Source: CAVQWT01 sp963810815
Lineage (GTDB): Bacteria > Pseudomonadota > Gammaproteobacteria > Burkholderiales > Casimicrobiaceae
Length of the DNA stretch: 64,000 bases
Direction of reading: 5' to 3'
Assembly: GCA_963810815.1 (NCBI GenBank)
Contig: CAWEPB010000006.1
Coordinates: 1 to 64,000 of the forward strand
A model generated the notes under the pieces. That model saw only the letters and a list, made by a program, of their open reading frames with translations. It was not told the DNA's origin and did no database searches. This document shows positions 8,512 to 17,272 of the stretch, piece after piece. A program made the position numbers and the translations under genes. The number at the start of each line of letters is the position of its first letter. The stretch's first letter is position 1.

Positions 8512-8883
8512 ATGGCCGAAAGGGATCTGCTGGGCGGGCTGGTCAGGCTGCACATCCTGTATCACGCGACGCGTGAGCCGGTGTACGGCCAGGCGATCAT
8601 CGACGAGCTCGCGCATCACGGCTACCGGCTGAGCCCGGGGACGCTGTACCCGGTCCTGCACGGCCTCGAGCGTGGTGGCTACCTCAAGTCGAGGCTGGAG
8701 TCCGACGGAGGTCGCAGCCGCAGGATCTACCGGGCAACGGCGGCCGGCAGGAAGTCGCTGCAGGCGGCGAAGGCGAAGGTTTGGGAGCTGTTCCGCGAGC
8801 TCTTCGAGGAGGAGCTGGCATTCGGCGCCGAAGGCAAGTACCGCCCGATCGCGTCAGTCACCAGGGGGAGTAAGAAAACATGA
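8512..8883 (+). CDS. PadR-family transcriptional regulator
   Basis: A 123-residue winged-helix regulator. The core is YGQAIIDEL, LSPGTLYPVLHGLERGGYL and a wing containing GRSRRIYRATAAG, followed by a short C-terminal dimerisation helix (LQAAKAKVWELFREL). The ATG at 8512 gives the typical family length. Its stop overlaps the start of the six-haem cytochrome gene (ATGA), so the regulator and cytochrome are co-transcribed. PadR proteins are usually repressors released by a small ligand; the ligand is unknown. Confidence 0.9.
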   Translation: MAERDLLGGLVRLHILYHATREPVYGQAIIDELAHHGYRLSPGTLYPVLHGLERGGYLKSRLESDGGRSRRIYRATAAGRKSLQAAKAKVWELFRELFEEELAFGAEGKYRPIASVTRGSKKT

Positions 8884-10082
8884 AGCTGGGAAAACTGGCA
8901 TCGACGGGGCTGGCGGCGCTCGCGCTGGCCACCATGATCGGCTGCACGGCCGATCCGAAGCAGGGCGACAGCAAGGCCGCGTTCGTCGGCTCCGAGAAGT
9001 GCGGCAGCTGCCACATCGAAGAGTACAAGACGTGGAAGGGCACGCTGCACGCCAAGATGATCCGCACGCCGCAGGAAGCGCTGCTGAAGGATGCGGGCGA
9101 CAACTGGGCGAAGGACAGCAAGGGCAACGCCGGCCCGACCAAGGGCAACATCGACGGCAAGGGCGCCGCGATGACCGACGTCGTGTTCGTCGTCGGTTCG
9201 CACTGGAAGCAGCGCTACCTGGTCAAGAACCCCGCCACCGGCAACCATCAGTTCATGGACAAGCAGTGGAACACCGTCCACAAGCAGTGGGAGCCCTACG
9301 GGCAGAAGAACGACTGGGAGACCGTTTGCGCGACGTGCCACGCCACCGGCTACCGCCTCACGTCCTATGATCCGGCCAACCCGGCGACCCAGAAATCCTC
9401 GATGTCCGAGCACAACACCGGCTGCGAGTCCTGCCACGGCCCGGGCAGCGCCCACGCGCAGTCGCTGGGCAAGGTGAAGCTGTTCAACCCGGCCAAGGCG
9501 ACCAAGGAAGAAAGCTCGCTGGTCTGCGGCTACTGCCACGTGCGCAAGGAGAACTACCAGTTCAAGACCGCGCAGAACCACCCGCGCGAGGACCAGCCGC
9601 ACCCCGTCGTCGGCGAAACCTACAGGGCGGGGCAGGACGACTGGCGCAAGTGGTATCCGGACAAGATGCTGATCCCGGGCGTGCTGCCGGGCCAGCCGGT
9701 GTCGAAGAACTATCCGGACACCGACCTCAACAACGCGTTCTACCTGGACGAGAAGGCGCAGAAGTGGAATTCGCACGACGCGCGCAAGCACCACGAGGAG
9801 TACCAGGAGTTCGTGCAGTCGTCGCACTACCAGAAGGGCGTGCTGTCGTGCTCGGACTGCCACTCGCCGCACGCGGTGAAGGGCAAGGCGGCGATCGAGC
9901 CGATGAAGACCTGCGCCGGCTGCCACGGCAACACCTACGACCCGGCCAAGATCATGCCCGGGCTCGGGTCGACCGCGGCGAACCTGTTCCTGCGCACGCA
10001 CACCTTCAACAAGAACCAGGACCGCCCGGGCGGCCCGACGGCCACCGGCATGCCGGAACCGGCGCACTACTACCAGAAGTAG
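8880..10082 (+). CDS. Hexahaem c-type cytochrome lipoprotein
   Basis: A 400-residue exported multihaem cytochrome. A lipobox (MIGC, Cys22) predicts lipid attachment after a signal peptide. Six CxxCH haem sites are visible: CGSCH at 41-45, then CATCH, CESCH, CGYCH, CSDCH and CAGCH. Spaced single histidines (for example HEEY, HTFN) could be distal ligands. The general plan resembles cytochrome c554-type electron carriers. It is translationally coupled to padR and divergent from the P460 gene, suggesting shared nitrogen-oxide or redox duties. It is probably not an oxidase by itself. A strong hairpin follows the stop. Confidence 0.85.
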   Translation: MKLGKLASTGLAALALATMIGCTADPKQGDSKAAFVGSEKCGSCHIEEYKTWKGTLHAKMIRTPQEALLKDAGDNWAKDSKGNAGPTKGNIDGKGAAMTDVVFVVGSHWKQRYLVKNPATGNHQFMDKQWNTVHKQWEPYGQKNDWETVCATCHATGYRLTSYDPANPATQKSSMSEHNTGCESCHGPGSAHAQSLGKVKLFNPAKATKEESSLVCGYCHVRKENYQFKTAQNHPREDQPHPVVGETYRAGQDDWRKWYPDKMLIPGVLPGQPVSKNYPDTDLNNAFYLDEKAQKWNSHDARKHHEEYQEFVQSSHYQKGVLSCSDCHSPHAVKGKAAIEPMKTCAGCHGNTYDPAKIMPGLGSTAANLFLRTHTFNKNQDRPGGPTATGMPEPAHYYQK

Positions 10083-10093
10083 CCGCGACGCGC

Positions 10094-10115
10094 GCGGCGG
10101 GGGCGACCCCGCCGC
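10094..10115 (+). terminator. GC hairpin with GCGA tetraloop after the cytochrome gene
   Basis: Nine perfect base pairs (GCGGCGGGG with CCCCGCCGC) enclose GCGA, a GNRA-type tetraloop, 12 nt after the cytochrome stop. There is no T-run, so it may act as a terminator or as a 3' stabiliser. The remaining gap to 10202 holds a second weaker GGGC/GCCC inverted repeat. Confidence 0.5.
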
Positions 10116-10201
10116 CGCGCACCGCCGTTCGCAGGGGCGGGGCCCGATCGGGCACCCGCCCTTTGTTCGTCCCGCGGCCGAGCTCGGGCCGCGCTTCCCC
10201 G

Positions 10202-11389
10202 CTAGCGCGACGCGAGGAACCGCAGCAGCGCCCCCGCACCGAAGGTCCACGGCGCGATCGCGTCGGTGCGCTCGACGCGGTTGACCAGCGCGCCGAGCTT
10301 CGGCGTGGCGATGGTGACGACGTCGCCGATCACGTGGGTGAAGCCCTGCCCCGGCCCGTGCCGGTCCTGCACCGGCGCGAACATCGTGCCCAGGAACAGC
10401 ATGAAGCCGTCGGGATACTGGTGGTGCGCGCCGACCGCCTGCGCGACGAGGTCGAGCGGATCGCGGCTGATCTTCGCCATCGAACTCGCGCCCTGCAGCA
10501 CGAAGCCGTCGGGACCGTCGACGCGCAGCGACAGTTCGCAGCGCCGGACGTCGTCGAGCGTGAAGTCGCCGTCGAACAGGCGCACGAACGGCCCGATCGC
10601 GCACGACGCGTTGTTGTCCTTGGCCTTGCCCAGCAGCAGCGCGCTGCGGCCCTCGAAGTCGCGCAGGTTGACGTCGTTGCCCAGCGTCGCGCCGACGACG
10701 ATCCCGGCGCTGTTCACCGCGAGCACGATCTCGGGCTCCGGGTTGTTCCAGGCCGAGCCGGGGTGGATGCCGACGTCGGCGCCGGTGCCGACCGCCGACA
10801 TCGGCTGCGCCTTGGTGAAGATCTCGGCGTCCGGACCGATGCCCACCTCGAGGTACTGCGACCACGCGCCCTCGCGGATCAGCGCCTCCTTCAGTCGCGC
10901 CGCCTCGGGCGAGCCGGGGCGCACCGCCGCGAGGTCGTCGCCGATGATCGCGACGATGGTCCGCCGCACGGCGACCGCCTTCGCGGGATCGCCGCGCGCC
11001 TGTTCCTCGATGACGCGCTCGAGCATGCTGGCGACGAAGGTGACACCGGCGGCCTTGATCGCCTGCAGGTCGCAGGGGGCGATCAGCCACGGCGCGCCGG
11101 GGTCGCGCCGCGCGGGATCCGTGTTCGCGAGCGCGTCGGCGAGCGCCGCGACGCGCGGCAGCCCGGTCGCCGCACGGATCGCCGTGGCCGCGTCGGGAAG
11201 CTCGAACAGCTGCGACACCGTCGGCGCCAGCGCCGACAGGTCGACGAGGTCGTCGCCACGCACGACCACCGGCACCGGGCCGCCGCGGTCGGGCCGCCAG
11301 ACGCGCCCGACCAGCAGCGCCCGCTCCCGGTCGGCAGGCAGCGTGCCCGCGAGGTCGACCCGCTTCCGCGTTTCCCCGTTGTCCGGCAT
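10202..11389 (-). CDS. xylX: 2-keto-3-deoxy-D-xylonate dehydratase-like protein (XylX family, FAH fold)
   Basis: A 395-residue FAH-fold protein that resembles Caulobacter XylX, which dehydrates 2-keto-3-deoxy-xylonate to 2-oxoglutarate semialdehyde in the Weimberg-type pathway. Supporting segments are GVTFVASMLERVIEE, WSQYLEVGIGPDAEIFTK, WNNPEPEIVL, GNDVNLRDFEGRSALLL, KDNNASCAIGPF and PDGFMLFLGTMFAP. The ATG at 11389 has GGAGGGG upstream. It stands alone, divergent from proline iminopeptidase, with no xylose genes beside it, so the related L-arabinonate or other pentonate route is equally possible. Confidence 0.8.
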   Translation of the reverse strand: MPDNGETRKRVDLAGTLPADRERALLVGRVWRPDRGGPVPVVVRGDDLVDLSALAPTVSQLFELPDAATAIRAATGLPRVAALADALANTDPARRDPGAPWLIAPCDLQAIKAAGVTFVASMLERVIEEQARGDPAKAVAVRRTIVAIIGDDLAAVRPGSPEAARLKEALIREGAWSQYLEVGIGPDAEIFTKAQPMSAVGTGADVGIHPGSAWNNPEPEIVLAVNSAGIVVGATLGNDVNLRDFEGRSALLLGKAKDNNASCAIGPFVRLFDGDFTLDDVRRCELSLRVDGPDGFVLQGASSMAKISRDPLDLVAQAVGAHHQYPDGFMLFLGTMFAPVQDRHGPGQGFTHVIGDVVTIATPKLGALVNRVERTDAIAPWTFGAGALLRFLASR

Positions 11390-11459
11390 GGTCCCCTCCC
11401 TGGTCGACCCGCTGTTTCTCGCCGCAGTGTACCCGTCGCGCAACGAGCGACGCATCCGG

Positions 11460-11465
11460 CATAAT
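11460..11465 (+). promoter_or_regulatory. -10 box of the proline iminopeptidase gene, leaderless geometry
   Basis: CATAAT ends 6 nt before ATG at 11472, so transcription should begin at or next to the start codon. No Shine-Dalgarno sequence is possible in that space. A -35 element is not obvious. Confidence 0.5.
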
Positions 11466-11471
11466 CGCCCG

Positions 11472-12455
11472 ATGATGACCGGCCCCGACGCCCGCGCGGG
11501 CAACGACCTGCTGTTCCCGGAGATCGCGCCCCACGCGACCGGACGCCTCGCCGTCGAGCCGCCGCACGTCCTGCACTGGGAGACCTGCGGCAACCCGGAC
11601 GGCGTGCCGGTCCTGTTCCTGCACGGCGGCCCGGGCGGCGGCTGCCTGCCGCATCACCGGCGCTACTTCGATCCTTCGTTCTGGCGCGTCGTGCTGGTCG
11701 ACCAGCGCGGCGCCGGCCGCTCGACGCCGGCGGCGGAGCTTTCCGGCAACACCACGCCGGCGCTGGTCGCCGACCTCGAGGCGCTGCGCGGACATCTCGG
11801 CATCGGCCAGTGGCTGCTCTTCGGCGGCTCGTGGGGATCGACGCTCGCGCTGGCGTACGGCGAGGCGCACCCGGAGCGCTGTCTCGGCATGGTGCTGCGC
11901 GGCGTGTTCCTCGCGCGGCCGCAGGAAATCGACTGGTTCATGCACGGCATGGGTTCGTTCTTCCCGGAGGCGGCGCGCGCGTTCCGCGAGGCGCTGCCGC
12001 CGGACGAACGGGGCGACCTCCTCGGCAACTACTACCGCCGCTTGACCGACCCGGACCCGCAGGTCCACCTGCCCGCCGCACAGGCCTGGGACCGCTACGA
12101 GGGCGCGTGCTCGACGCTGCTGCCGCAGCCCGATCCCATCGCGCAGTTCGACTCCGACACCAGCGCGCTGGCGATCGCCCGCATCGAAGCGCACTACTTC
12201 GTCCATCGCGCCTTCCTCGACGACGACCAGCTGCTGCGCGCCGTCGACCGCGTCCGGCACCTGCCCTGCGCGATCGTGCAGGGCCGCTACGACGTCATCT
12301 GCCCGCCGTCGACCGCCGACGCGCTGGCACGCGCCTGGCCCGAGGCGGATTGCGTGGTGGTGCCCGACGCCGGCCATTCGGTGCGCGAACCCGGCATCAC
12401 CCGGGAACTGCTGCTCGCCGTCGAGCGGATGAAGGCCCGCGTCCGTCCGCGTTGA
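11472..12455 (+). CDS. pip: Proline iminopeptidase
   Basis: A 327-residue alpha/beta-hydrolase that removes N-terminal proline from peptides in the cytoplasm. Visible are the oxyanion segment HGGPGGG, the nucleophile elbow GGSWGS, the Asp in GRYDVICP and the His in DAGHS, all with family spacing; DQRGAGRS is also diagnostic. Two in-frame ATGs (11472 and 11475) are possible. The upstream gap carries only a CATAAT box 6 nt away, consistent with a leaderless transcript. It is unrelated in function to its neighbours. Confidence 0.93.
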   Translation: MMTGPDARAGNDLLFPEIAPHATGRLAVEPPHVLHWETCGNPDGVPVLFLHGGPGGGCLPHHRRYFDPSFWRVVLVDQRGAGRSTPAAELSGNTTPALVADLEALRGHLGIGQWLLFGGSWGSTLALAYGEAHPERCLGMVLRGVFLARPQEIDWFMHGMGSFFPEAARAFREALPPDERGDLLGNYYRRLTDPDPQVHLPAAQAWDRYEGACSTLLPQPDPIAQFDSDTSALAIARIEAHYFVHRAFLDDDQLLRAVDRVRHLPCAIVQGRYDVICPPSTADALARAWPEADCVVVPDAGHSVREPGITRELLLAVERMKARVRPR

Positions 12456-12488
12456 CCGTGGCCGGGCGGCGGGCGTGCCGGGACGCGC

Positions 12489-13061
12489 TCAGTCCCGGTA
12501 CCCCTCGGCCTGGATCGTGACGGTGACGTCGTCGCCGACGTCCTTCAGCCAGTCCGTCATGCCGAAGTCCGATCGCCTGACGATCGCGCCGACTTCGGCG
12601 CCGCACAGCGGGCGGCGGGTCAGCGGCTGCGTCCCGCAGCGGAAGTCGCGGATCGTCAGGCGCAGCGGCCGGGTGACGCCCCGCAGCGTCAGCTCGCCGT
12701 CGGCGGCGACCGGAACGTCGCCCTCGAACACGACCCGCTGCGCGCGGAACGAGATCGCCGGATGGCGCTCGACGTCGAACCAGCCGTCGCCGCGCAGGAT
12801 GCGGTCGCGCAGCCGGTCGCCGGTTTCCAGCGACGCCGGATCGACGGCGACCTCGACGCGGCCGGTCTTCGCCGCCCGGTCGATGACCACGGTTCCCGAC
12901 GCACGCGTGAACAATCCGCGCTGCACCGACAGTCCGAGGTGCGAAACGGCGAACGACGGGATCGTGTGCGAGGGGTCGAGCGTGAACGACTCCGGCTCCG
13001 CCCGAACCGACGGCGCCGCCAGGACCGTCACCGCGACGGCCAGCGCGGCGGCGCGCCGCAT
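12489..13061 (-). CDS. YceI-family periplasmic lipid-binding protein
   Basis: A 190-residue secreted protein: signal peptide MRRAAALAVAVTVLAAPSVRA, then a YceI lipocalin-like barrel (FTLDPSHTIPSFAVSHLG, GRVEVAVDPASLETGD, FDVERHPAISF, LTLRGVTRPL). YceI proteins bind polyprenyl or amide lipids in the periplasm. Its start is only 2 nt past the stop of the b561-YceI fusion gene, so the pair is an operon with two YceI domains. It retains the usual length and fold and should be functional. Confidence 0.88.
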   Translation of the reverse strand: MRRAAALAVAVTVLAAPSVRAEPESFTLDPSHTIPSFAVSHLGLSVQRGLFTRASGTVVIDRAAKTGRVEVAVDPASLETGDRLRDRILRGDGWFDVERHPAISFRAQRVVFEGDVPVAADGELTLRGVTRPLRLTIRDFRCGTQPLTRRPLCGAEVGAIVRRSDFGMTDWLKDVGDDVTVTIQAEGYRD

Positions 13062-13063
13062 GC

Positions 13064-14197
13064 TCACCGGACCGGCGGGAGCACCATGCGCACCCGCACG
13101 ACGACGTCGTTGGCGACGGTGTCGGTGTCGGCCCAGGCCCCGTCGCCGACGTGGAAATCCAGCCGCTGCAGCGTCAGCTGGCCCTCGGCGACGCTCATGC
13201 CGGCGGCGTCGCGCTTGAGCTGCACCGGCATCATCACGTCGCGGGTGACCCCCTTCAGCGACAGCTGCCCGGTCACCTCGTAGCGATCGCCCGGCAGCCC
13301 GCGGACCGCGGTCGACACGAACTTCGCCGTCGGGAACTGCCGCGTGTCGAACCAGGTCGGCCGCCGCAACTCGGCCTCCGATTCCTCGCTGGCAAGGTCG
13401 ATGCTGGCGAGGTCGATCTCGATTTCGGCCCGGGACCGCGCGGGATCCTGCGGCCGGAAGTCGACGTTGGCCTTCCATTTGCGGAAGTGGCCTTCGACAT
13501 TGGCGCCCATCTGCCGGGACACGAAGCGGATGTCGCTGCGCTCGACCGCCACGCCCTGGGACGAGGCATCGGGCGAGGCGGCGAGCAGCATCGCCGCGAG
13601 CGGTGGGACGAAGGGTGCGATGAGGCGCATGGGGACGGCCTTTCCGGGGGCGGGCGGCCGCCGGCCCGGGCACATCCGGGCGAGCAGGCCGTCGCGGTCG
13701 ACGAACTGGTGCTTCAAGGCCGCCGCGACGTGGAGCAGCACCAACGCGGCCAGCGAAGCGTTCAGCGAGAGATGTACGACCTTGAGCGCCGCGGCGAGTT
13801 CCTTGTCCTTCGCGACGAGGTCGGGCAGCGGGACCAGGCCCAGCCACACGGTCTGCACCCCGGCGGCCGAGCTGTAGAGCCACCCCGACGCCGGCACGGC
13901 CAGCATCAGCGCATACAGCAGGCCATGCGCGACGGCGGCGGCGCGCCGCTGCCAGCTCGGCATCGCGACCGGGGGCGGCGGCGGGTGCCGCGACCGCCAC
14001 GCGAGCCGCAGCAGCGCCACCAGGAAGACGGTGACGCCGATCCACTTGTGATACGCGTAGACGCGGAACTTGAGCGGCCCGAACTCCAGCCCCGTCATCC
14101 ACAGTCCGACGCAGAATCCCGCCAGCACCAGCGCCGCGCCGAGCCAGTGCAGCCCGATCGCGGTGGCGGTGTAGCGTGACGCGGACGGATCGTCCAT
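13064..14197 (-). CDS. Cytochrome b561-YceI fusion protein
   Basis: A 377-residue single frame. Residues 1-180 are a di-haem b561-type membrane domain with four helices and histidines in IGLHWLG, YHKWIG, VAHGLL and LLHVAAALKHQF. Residues about 190-377 are a YceI barrel (VERSDIRFVSRQMGANVEGHF, FDTRQFPTAKF). E. coli encodes these as separate YceJ and YceI. An internal Met at 13630 begins a signal-peptide-like stretch (MRLIAPFVPPLAAMLLAA), which may be the relic of an ancestral separate gene or an internal start. The likely role is coupling quinone redox chemistry to a bound periplasmic isoprenoid. Confidence 0.85.
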   Translation of the reverse strand: MDDPSASRYTATAIGLHWLGAALVLAGFCVGLWMTGLEFGPLKFRVYAYHKWIGVTVFLVALLRLAWRSRHPPPPPVAMPSWQRRAAAVAHGLLYALMLAVPASGWLYSSAAGVQTVWLGLVPLPDLVAKDKELAAALKVVHLSLNASLAALVLLHVAAALKHQFVDRDGLLARMCPGRRPPAPGKAVPMRLIAPFVPPLAAMLLAASPDASSQGVAVERSDIRFVSRQMGANVEGHFRKWKANVDFRPQDPARSRAEIEIDLASIDLASEESEAELRRPTWFDTRQFPTAKFVSTAVRGLPGDRYEVTGQLSLKGVTRDVMMPVQLKRDAAGMSVAEGQLTLQRLDFHVGDGAWADTDTVANDVVVRVRMVLPPVR

Positions 14198-14269
14198 CGG
14201 GGCACGCTAGTCGGCGGGCGACGACGCGTCAAGCGCCGGCGCGCGGGGCACCCCGCCGCTATAATCGTC

Positions 14270-14275
14270 CGGCCG
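14270..14275 (+). promoter_or_regulatory. TATAAT -10 box upstream of bioA
   Basis: A perfect TATAAT hexamer in an otherwise GC-rich gap between the divergent b561 gene (14197) and bioA. The GTG start at 14323 would have a leader of about 40 nt. No convincing -35 element or biotin operator is visible. Confidence 0.5.
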
Positions 14276-14322
14276 GTCGCATCGGCCTCGATGCCCCTGC
14301 CCCGCCCACCGCTCCCGCCCAC

Positions 14323-15651
14323 GTGACGACCTCCTCCGCCGCCAATGCCCGCTGGCTCGAGCGCAGCCGCGCGGCGGTGTGGCACCCGTGCACGCAGATG
14401 AAGTCGCACGAGACGCTGCCGCTGGTCCCGATCGACCGCGGCGAAGGCGCGTGGCTGGTCGACTTCGAGGGGCGGCGCTATCTCGACGCCGTCAGCTCCT
14501 GGTGGACCAACCTGTTCGGGCACGCCCATCCCGCGATCAACGCCGCGCTGAAGGCGCAGCTCGACCGACTCGAGCACGCGATGCTGGCCGGCTTCACCCA
14601 TCGGCCCGTCGTCGAGCTGTCGGAGCGGCTGTCGGCATTGGCACCCGCCGGCCTCGGCCACGCGTTCTACGGCAGCGACGGCGCGGCGGCGGTCGAGATC
14701 GCGCTCAAGATGGCGTTCCACTACTGGCGCAACCGCGGCCGGCCCGAAAAGACGCAGTTCGTCAGCCTGGCCGGCAGCTACCACGGCGAGACGCTCGGCG
14801 CGCTGGCCGTCACCGACGTGCCGCTGTTCCGCGACGTCTACGCGCCGCTGCTGCGCCGGAACGCCGTGGTCGCCTGCCCCGACGCCCGCACCGCCGCCCC
14901 GGGCGAGACCGCGCGCGACGTCGCGGAGCGCGCGGCGGCGGCGCTCGCCGCGCATCTCGACGCCCACGCCGGCACCACCGCGGCGCTGATCCTCGAGCCG
15001 CGGGTGCAGGGTGCGGCCGGCATGGTCGAGTACGACGCGCACTACCTCGCCCGCGCCCGCGAGCTCTGCACCCGGCACGGGGTGCTGCTGATCGCCGACG
15101 AGATCATGACCGGCTTCGGCCGCACCGGGACGATGTTCGCGTGGGAGCAGGCAGGCGCGGCGGCGCCCGATTTCATGTGCCTGTCGAAGGGGCTCACCGG
15201 CGGCTATCTGCCATTGTCCTGCGTGCTGACGACCGACGCCGTCTACGCCGCGTTCTACGACGACGACGTCGCGCGCGGATTCCTGCACTCGCACAGCTAC
15301 ACCGGCAATCCGCTCGCCTGCCGCGCGGCGCTGGCCACCCTCGACCTCTTCCGCGACGACGACGTCATCGCCCGCAACCGCGGGCGCGCCGCGCGCTGGT
15401 CGACGCTGGCGGCGCCGCTCGCCGCGCATCCGCGGGTGCGCCACTTCCGCCAGCCCGGGATGATCGTCGCCTTCGAGGTCGACACCGACCGGCCCGATTT
15501 CTCGCGCTGGTGCTTCGCGCAGGGCCTCGCGCGGGGCCTGCTGCTGCGGCCGATCGGGCGGACGGTCTACTTCATGCCGCCCTACATTCTCACCGACGAC
15601 GAGTTCGCGTTCCTGGTCGACGGCACGAAGGCCATCGTCGATGCGGCGTGA
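14323..15651 (+). CDS. bioA: Adenosylmethionine-8-amino-7-oxononanoate aminotransferase
   Basis: A 442-residue PLP enzyme of biotin synthesis that converts KAPA to DAPA using S-adenosylmethionine. Diagnostic segments are WHPCTQMK, SSWWTN, FYGSDGAAAVE, GSYHGETLG, LIADEIMTGFGRTG, PLP lysine in CLSKGLTGGYLPLS and HSYTGNPLAC. I take the GTG at 14323; the frame extends to 14176 but that part lacks family sequence and overlaps the divergent promoter. The other bio genes are not adjacent. The stop overlaps the start of the PBP4-type gene by 11 nt. Confidence 0.92.
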   Translation: MTTSSAANARWLERSRAAVWHPCTQMKSHETLPLVPIDRGEGAWLVDFEGRRYLDAVSSWWTNLFGHAHPAINAALKAQLDRLEHAMLAGFTHRPVVELSERLSALAPAGLGHAFYGSDGAAAVEIALKMAFHYWRNRGRPEKTQFVSLAGSYHGETLGALAVTDVPLFRDVYAPLLRRNAVVACPDARTAAPGETARDVAERAAAALAAHLDAHAGTTAALILEPRVQGAAGMVEYDAHYLARARELCTRHGVLLIADEIMTGFGRTGTMFAWEQAGAAAPDFMCLSKGLTGGYLPLSCVLTTDAVYAAFYDDDVARGFLHSHSYTGNPLACRAALATLDLFRDDDVIARNRGRAARWSTLAAPLAAHPRVRHFRQPGMIVAFEVDTDRPDFSRWCFAQGLARGLLLRPIGRTVYFMPPYILTDDEFAFLVDGTKAIVDAA

Positions 15652-17251
15652 GCGCCTGCTGCCGCGGTGGAAGCAATCGATCCGGTCGCTGCGGTCGCTG
15701 CGGTCGCTGCGGTCGATGTGGTCGATCCGGTCGATGCGGTCGATGCGGTCATTGCCGTCGGCACGGTCGGGGTTCGCGCTGCTGCTGACGCTGGTCGCGG
15801 CCGCCGCCGTCGCGCTGCACGGCGACGCCGCGGGCGCCGCGACCCCCGGCAGCGCCGCCAGCGTGCGCACGGCGCTGCCGCGGACCGTGGGCCGGAGCTT
15901 CCTGGACGCGCGGGTTCCGCTGAACGCCATCGCCGTCGTCGTGCAGGAAGTCGGTGCGCCGCGGCCGCTGGTCGCGCACGATGCGGCGCGGCCCATGAAT
16001 CCGGCGTCGGTGATGAAGCTCTACACGACGCTGGCGGCGCTGGAGCTGCTGGGACGCGACTACCGCTGGACGACCGACGCCTGGCTCGGCGGCCCGCTGG
16101 TGGACGGCACGCTGCGGGGCGACCTGGTGCTCAAGGGCCGCGGCGATCCGAAGATCACCATCGAGCAGTGGCAGTCGTTCATGGCGGAGCTGCGGGCGAA
16201 AGGCCTGGTGACCGTCGGCGGCGACCTGGTGCTCGACCGCAGCCAGTTCGCGCTGCCGCGCCACGACGCCGCGGCGTTCGACGGCGAGGCGCTGCGTCCG
16301 TACAACGTCGGTCCGGACGCCATGCTGGTCAACTTCAAGTCGGTGCGCTTCGTGTTCGCGCCGGGCGGCGCCGGCGACGCAACGATCCTGCGCGCGGAGC
16401 CGCCGCTGCCGGAAATCACCGTCGGCACGCCGCCGCCGCCGGCCGCCGGTCCGTGCAACGACTGGCGCGCGGCCCTCGGCGCCGCCTTCGCCGACCGCGG
16501 CGACGCCGCCAGCGCCAGCTTCGCCGGCCGCTTTCCCGTGGCCTGCGGCGAGCGCGACTGGAACGTCGCGCTGCTGGATCACCCGCATTACGTCCGCGGC
16601 ATGTTCGCGACCTACTTCGGCGAGGCCGGCGGCCGCTTCACCGGCGGCGTGCGGGACGGCCGCGCACCCGCCGGCGCCGCGCCGTTCGCCACGATGGCCT
16701 CGGCGCCGCTCTACGACATCGTCCGCGACATCAACAAGCTGTCGAACAACGTGATGGCGCGCCAGGTGTTCCTGACGCTCGCGACGACGGCGGCGCCGCC
16801 GCCGGCGACCCCCGAGGGCGCCGCCGAGGTGATGCGCCGCTGGCTCGACTCGCGCCGGATCGACCGCCGCGGCTTCGTGGTCGAGAACGGATCCGGGCTC
16901 TCGCGCAACGAGCGCAGCAGCGCCGCAGGTCTGGCGCAGCTCCTCGCCGCCGCCGACGCCAGCGCGGTGCGCGAGGAGTTCGCGAGTTCGCTCGCCGTCG
17001 CCGCCGTCGACGGCACGCTGGCGCGCCGCTTCACCGACCGCCCGGTCGCGGGCCAGGCCCTGCTGAAGACCGGCTCGCTCGAAGGCGTGCGCGCGCTGGC
17101 CGGCTACGTCATCGACGCCGAGAATCGGCGCTGGATCGTCGTGGCGATCATCAACCACGCCAACGCCCTGCGCGGCCAGCCGGCGCTCGACGCGCTGGTG
17201 CAGTGGGTCTATCGCGACGCGGCGGCGTGGTCGCGGGCGTCGGCCCGCTGA
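15641..17251 (+). CDS. dacB: PBP4-type D-alanyl-D-alanine carboxypeptidase/endopeptidase
   Basis: A 536-residue peptidoglycan enzyme of the DacB (S13) family. The active-site triad motifs are visible: SVMK (SxxK) around residue 124, SNN around residue 368 and KTG near residue 473. It trims or hydrolyses peptide cross-links in the periplasm. The N-terminus is odd. Before the signal-type helix (FALLLTLVAAAAVALHG) is a 9-nt-unit repeat coding RSL/RSM over and over, so the real start may be an internal Met (for example at the last MRSL). It overlaps bioA by 11 nt. Confidence 0.88.
   Translation: MRRERLLPRWKQSIRSLRSLRSLRSMWSIRSMRSMRSLPSARSGFALLLTLVAAAAVALHGDAAGAATPGSAASVRTALPRTVGRSFLDARVPLNAIAVVVQEVGAPRPLVAHDAARPMNPASVMKLYTTLAALELLGRDYRWTTDAWLGGPLVDGTLRGDLVLKGRGDPKITIEQWQSFMAELRAKGLVTVGGDLVLDRSQFALPRHDAAAFDGEALRPYNVGPDAMLVNFKSVRFVFAPGGAGDATILRAEPPLPEITVGTPPPPAAGPCNDWRAALGAAFADRGDAASASFAGRFPVACGERDWNVALLDHPHYVRGMFATYFGEAGGRFTGGVRDGRAPAGAAPFATMASAPLYDIVRDINKLSNNVMARQVFLTLATTAAPPPATPEGAAEVMRRWLDSRRIDRRGFVVENGSGLSRNERSSAAGLAQLLAAADASAVREEFASSLAVAAVDGTLARRFTDRPVAGQALLKTGSLEGVRALAGYVIDAENRRWIVVAIINHANALRGQPALDALVQWVYRDAAAWSRASAR
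15679..15750. repeat. Degenerate 9-bp tandem repeat at the 5' end of dacB
   Basis: About eight copies of a unit close to CGGTCGCTG / CGGTCGATG run head to tail. In the dacB frame they read Arg-Ser-Leu/Met repeated. Since the unit is a multiple of three, copy changes would lengthen or shorten the N-terminus without breaking the frame. Confidence 0.7.
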
Positions 17252-17272
17252 CCACGCGCCCCGGCGACCGGG

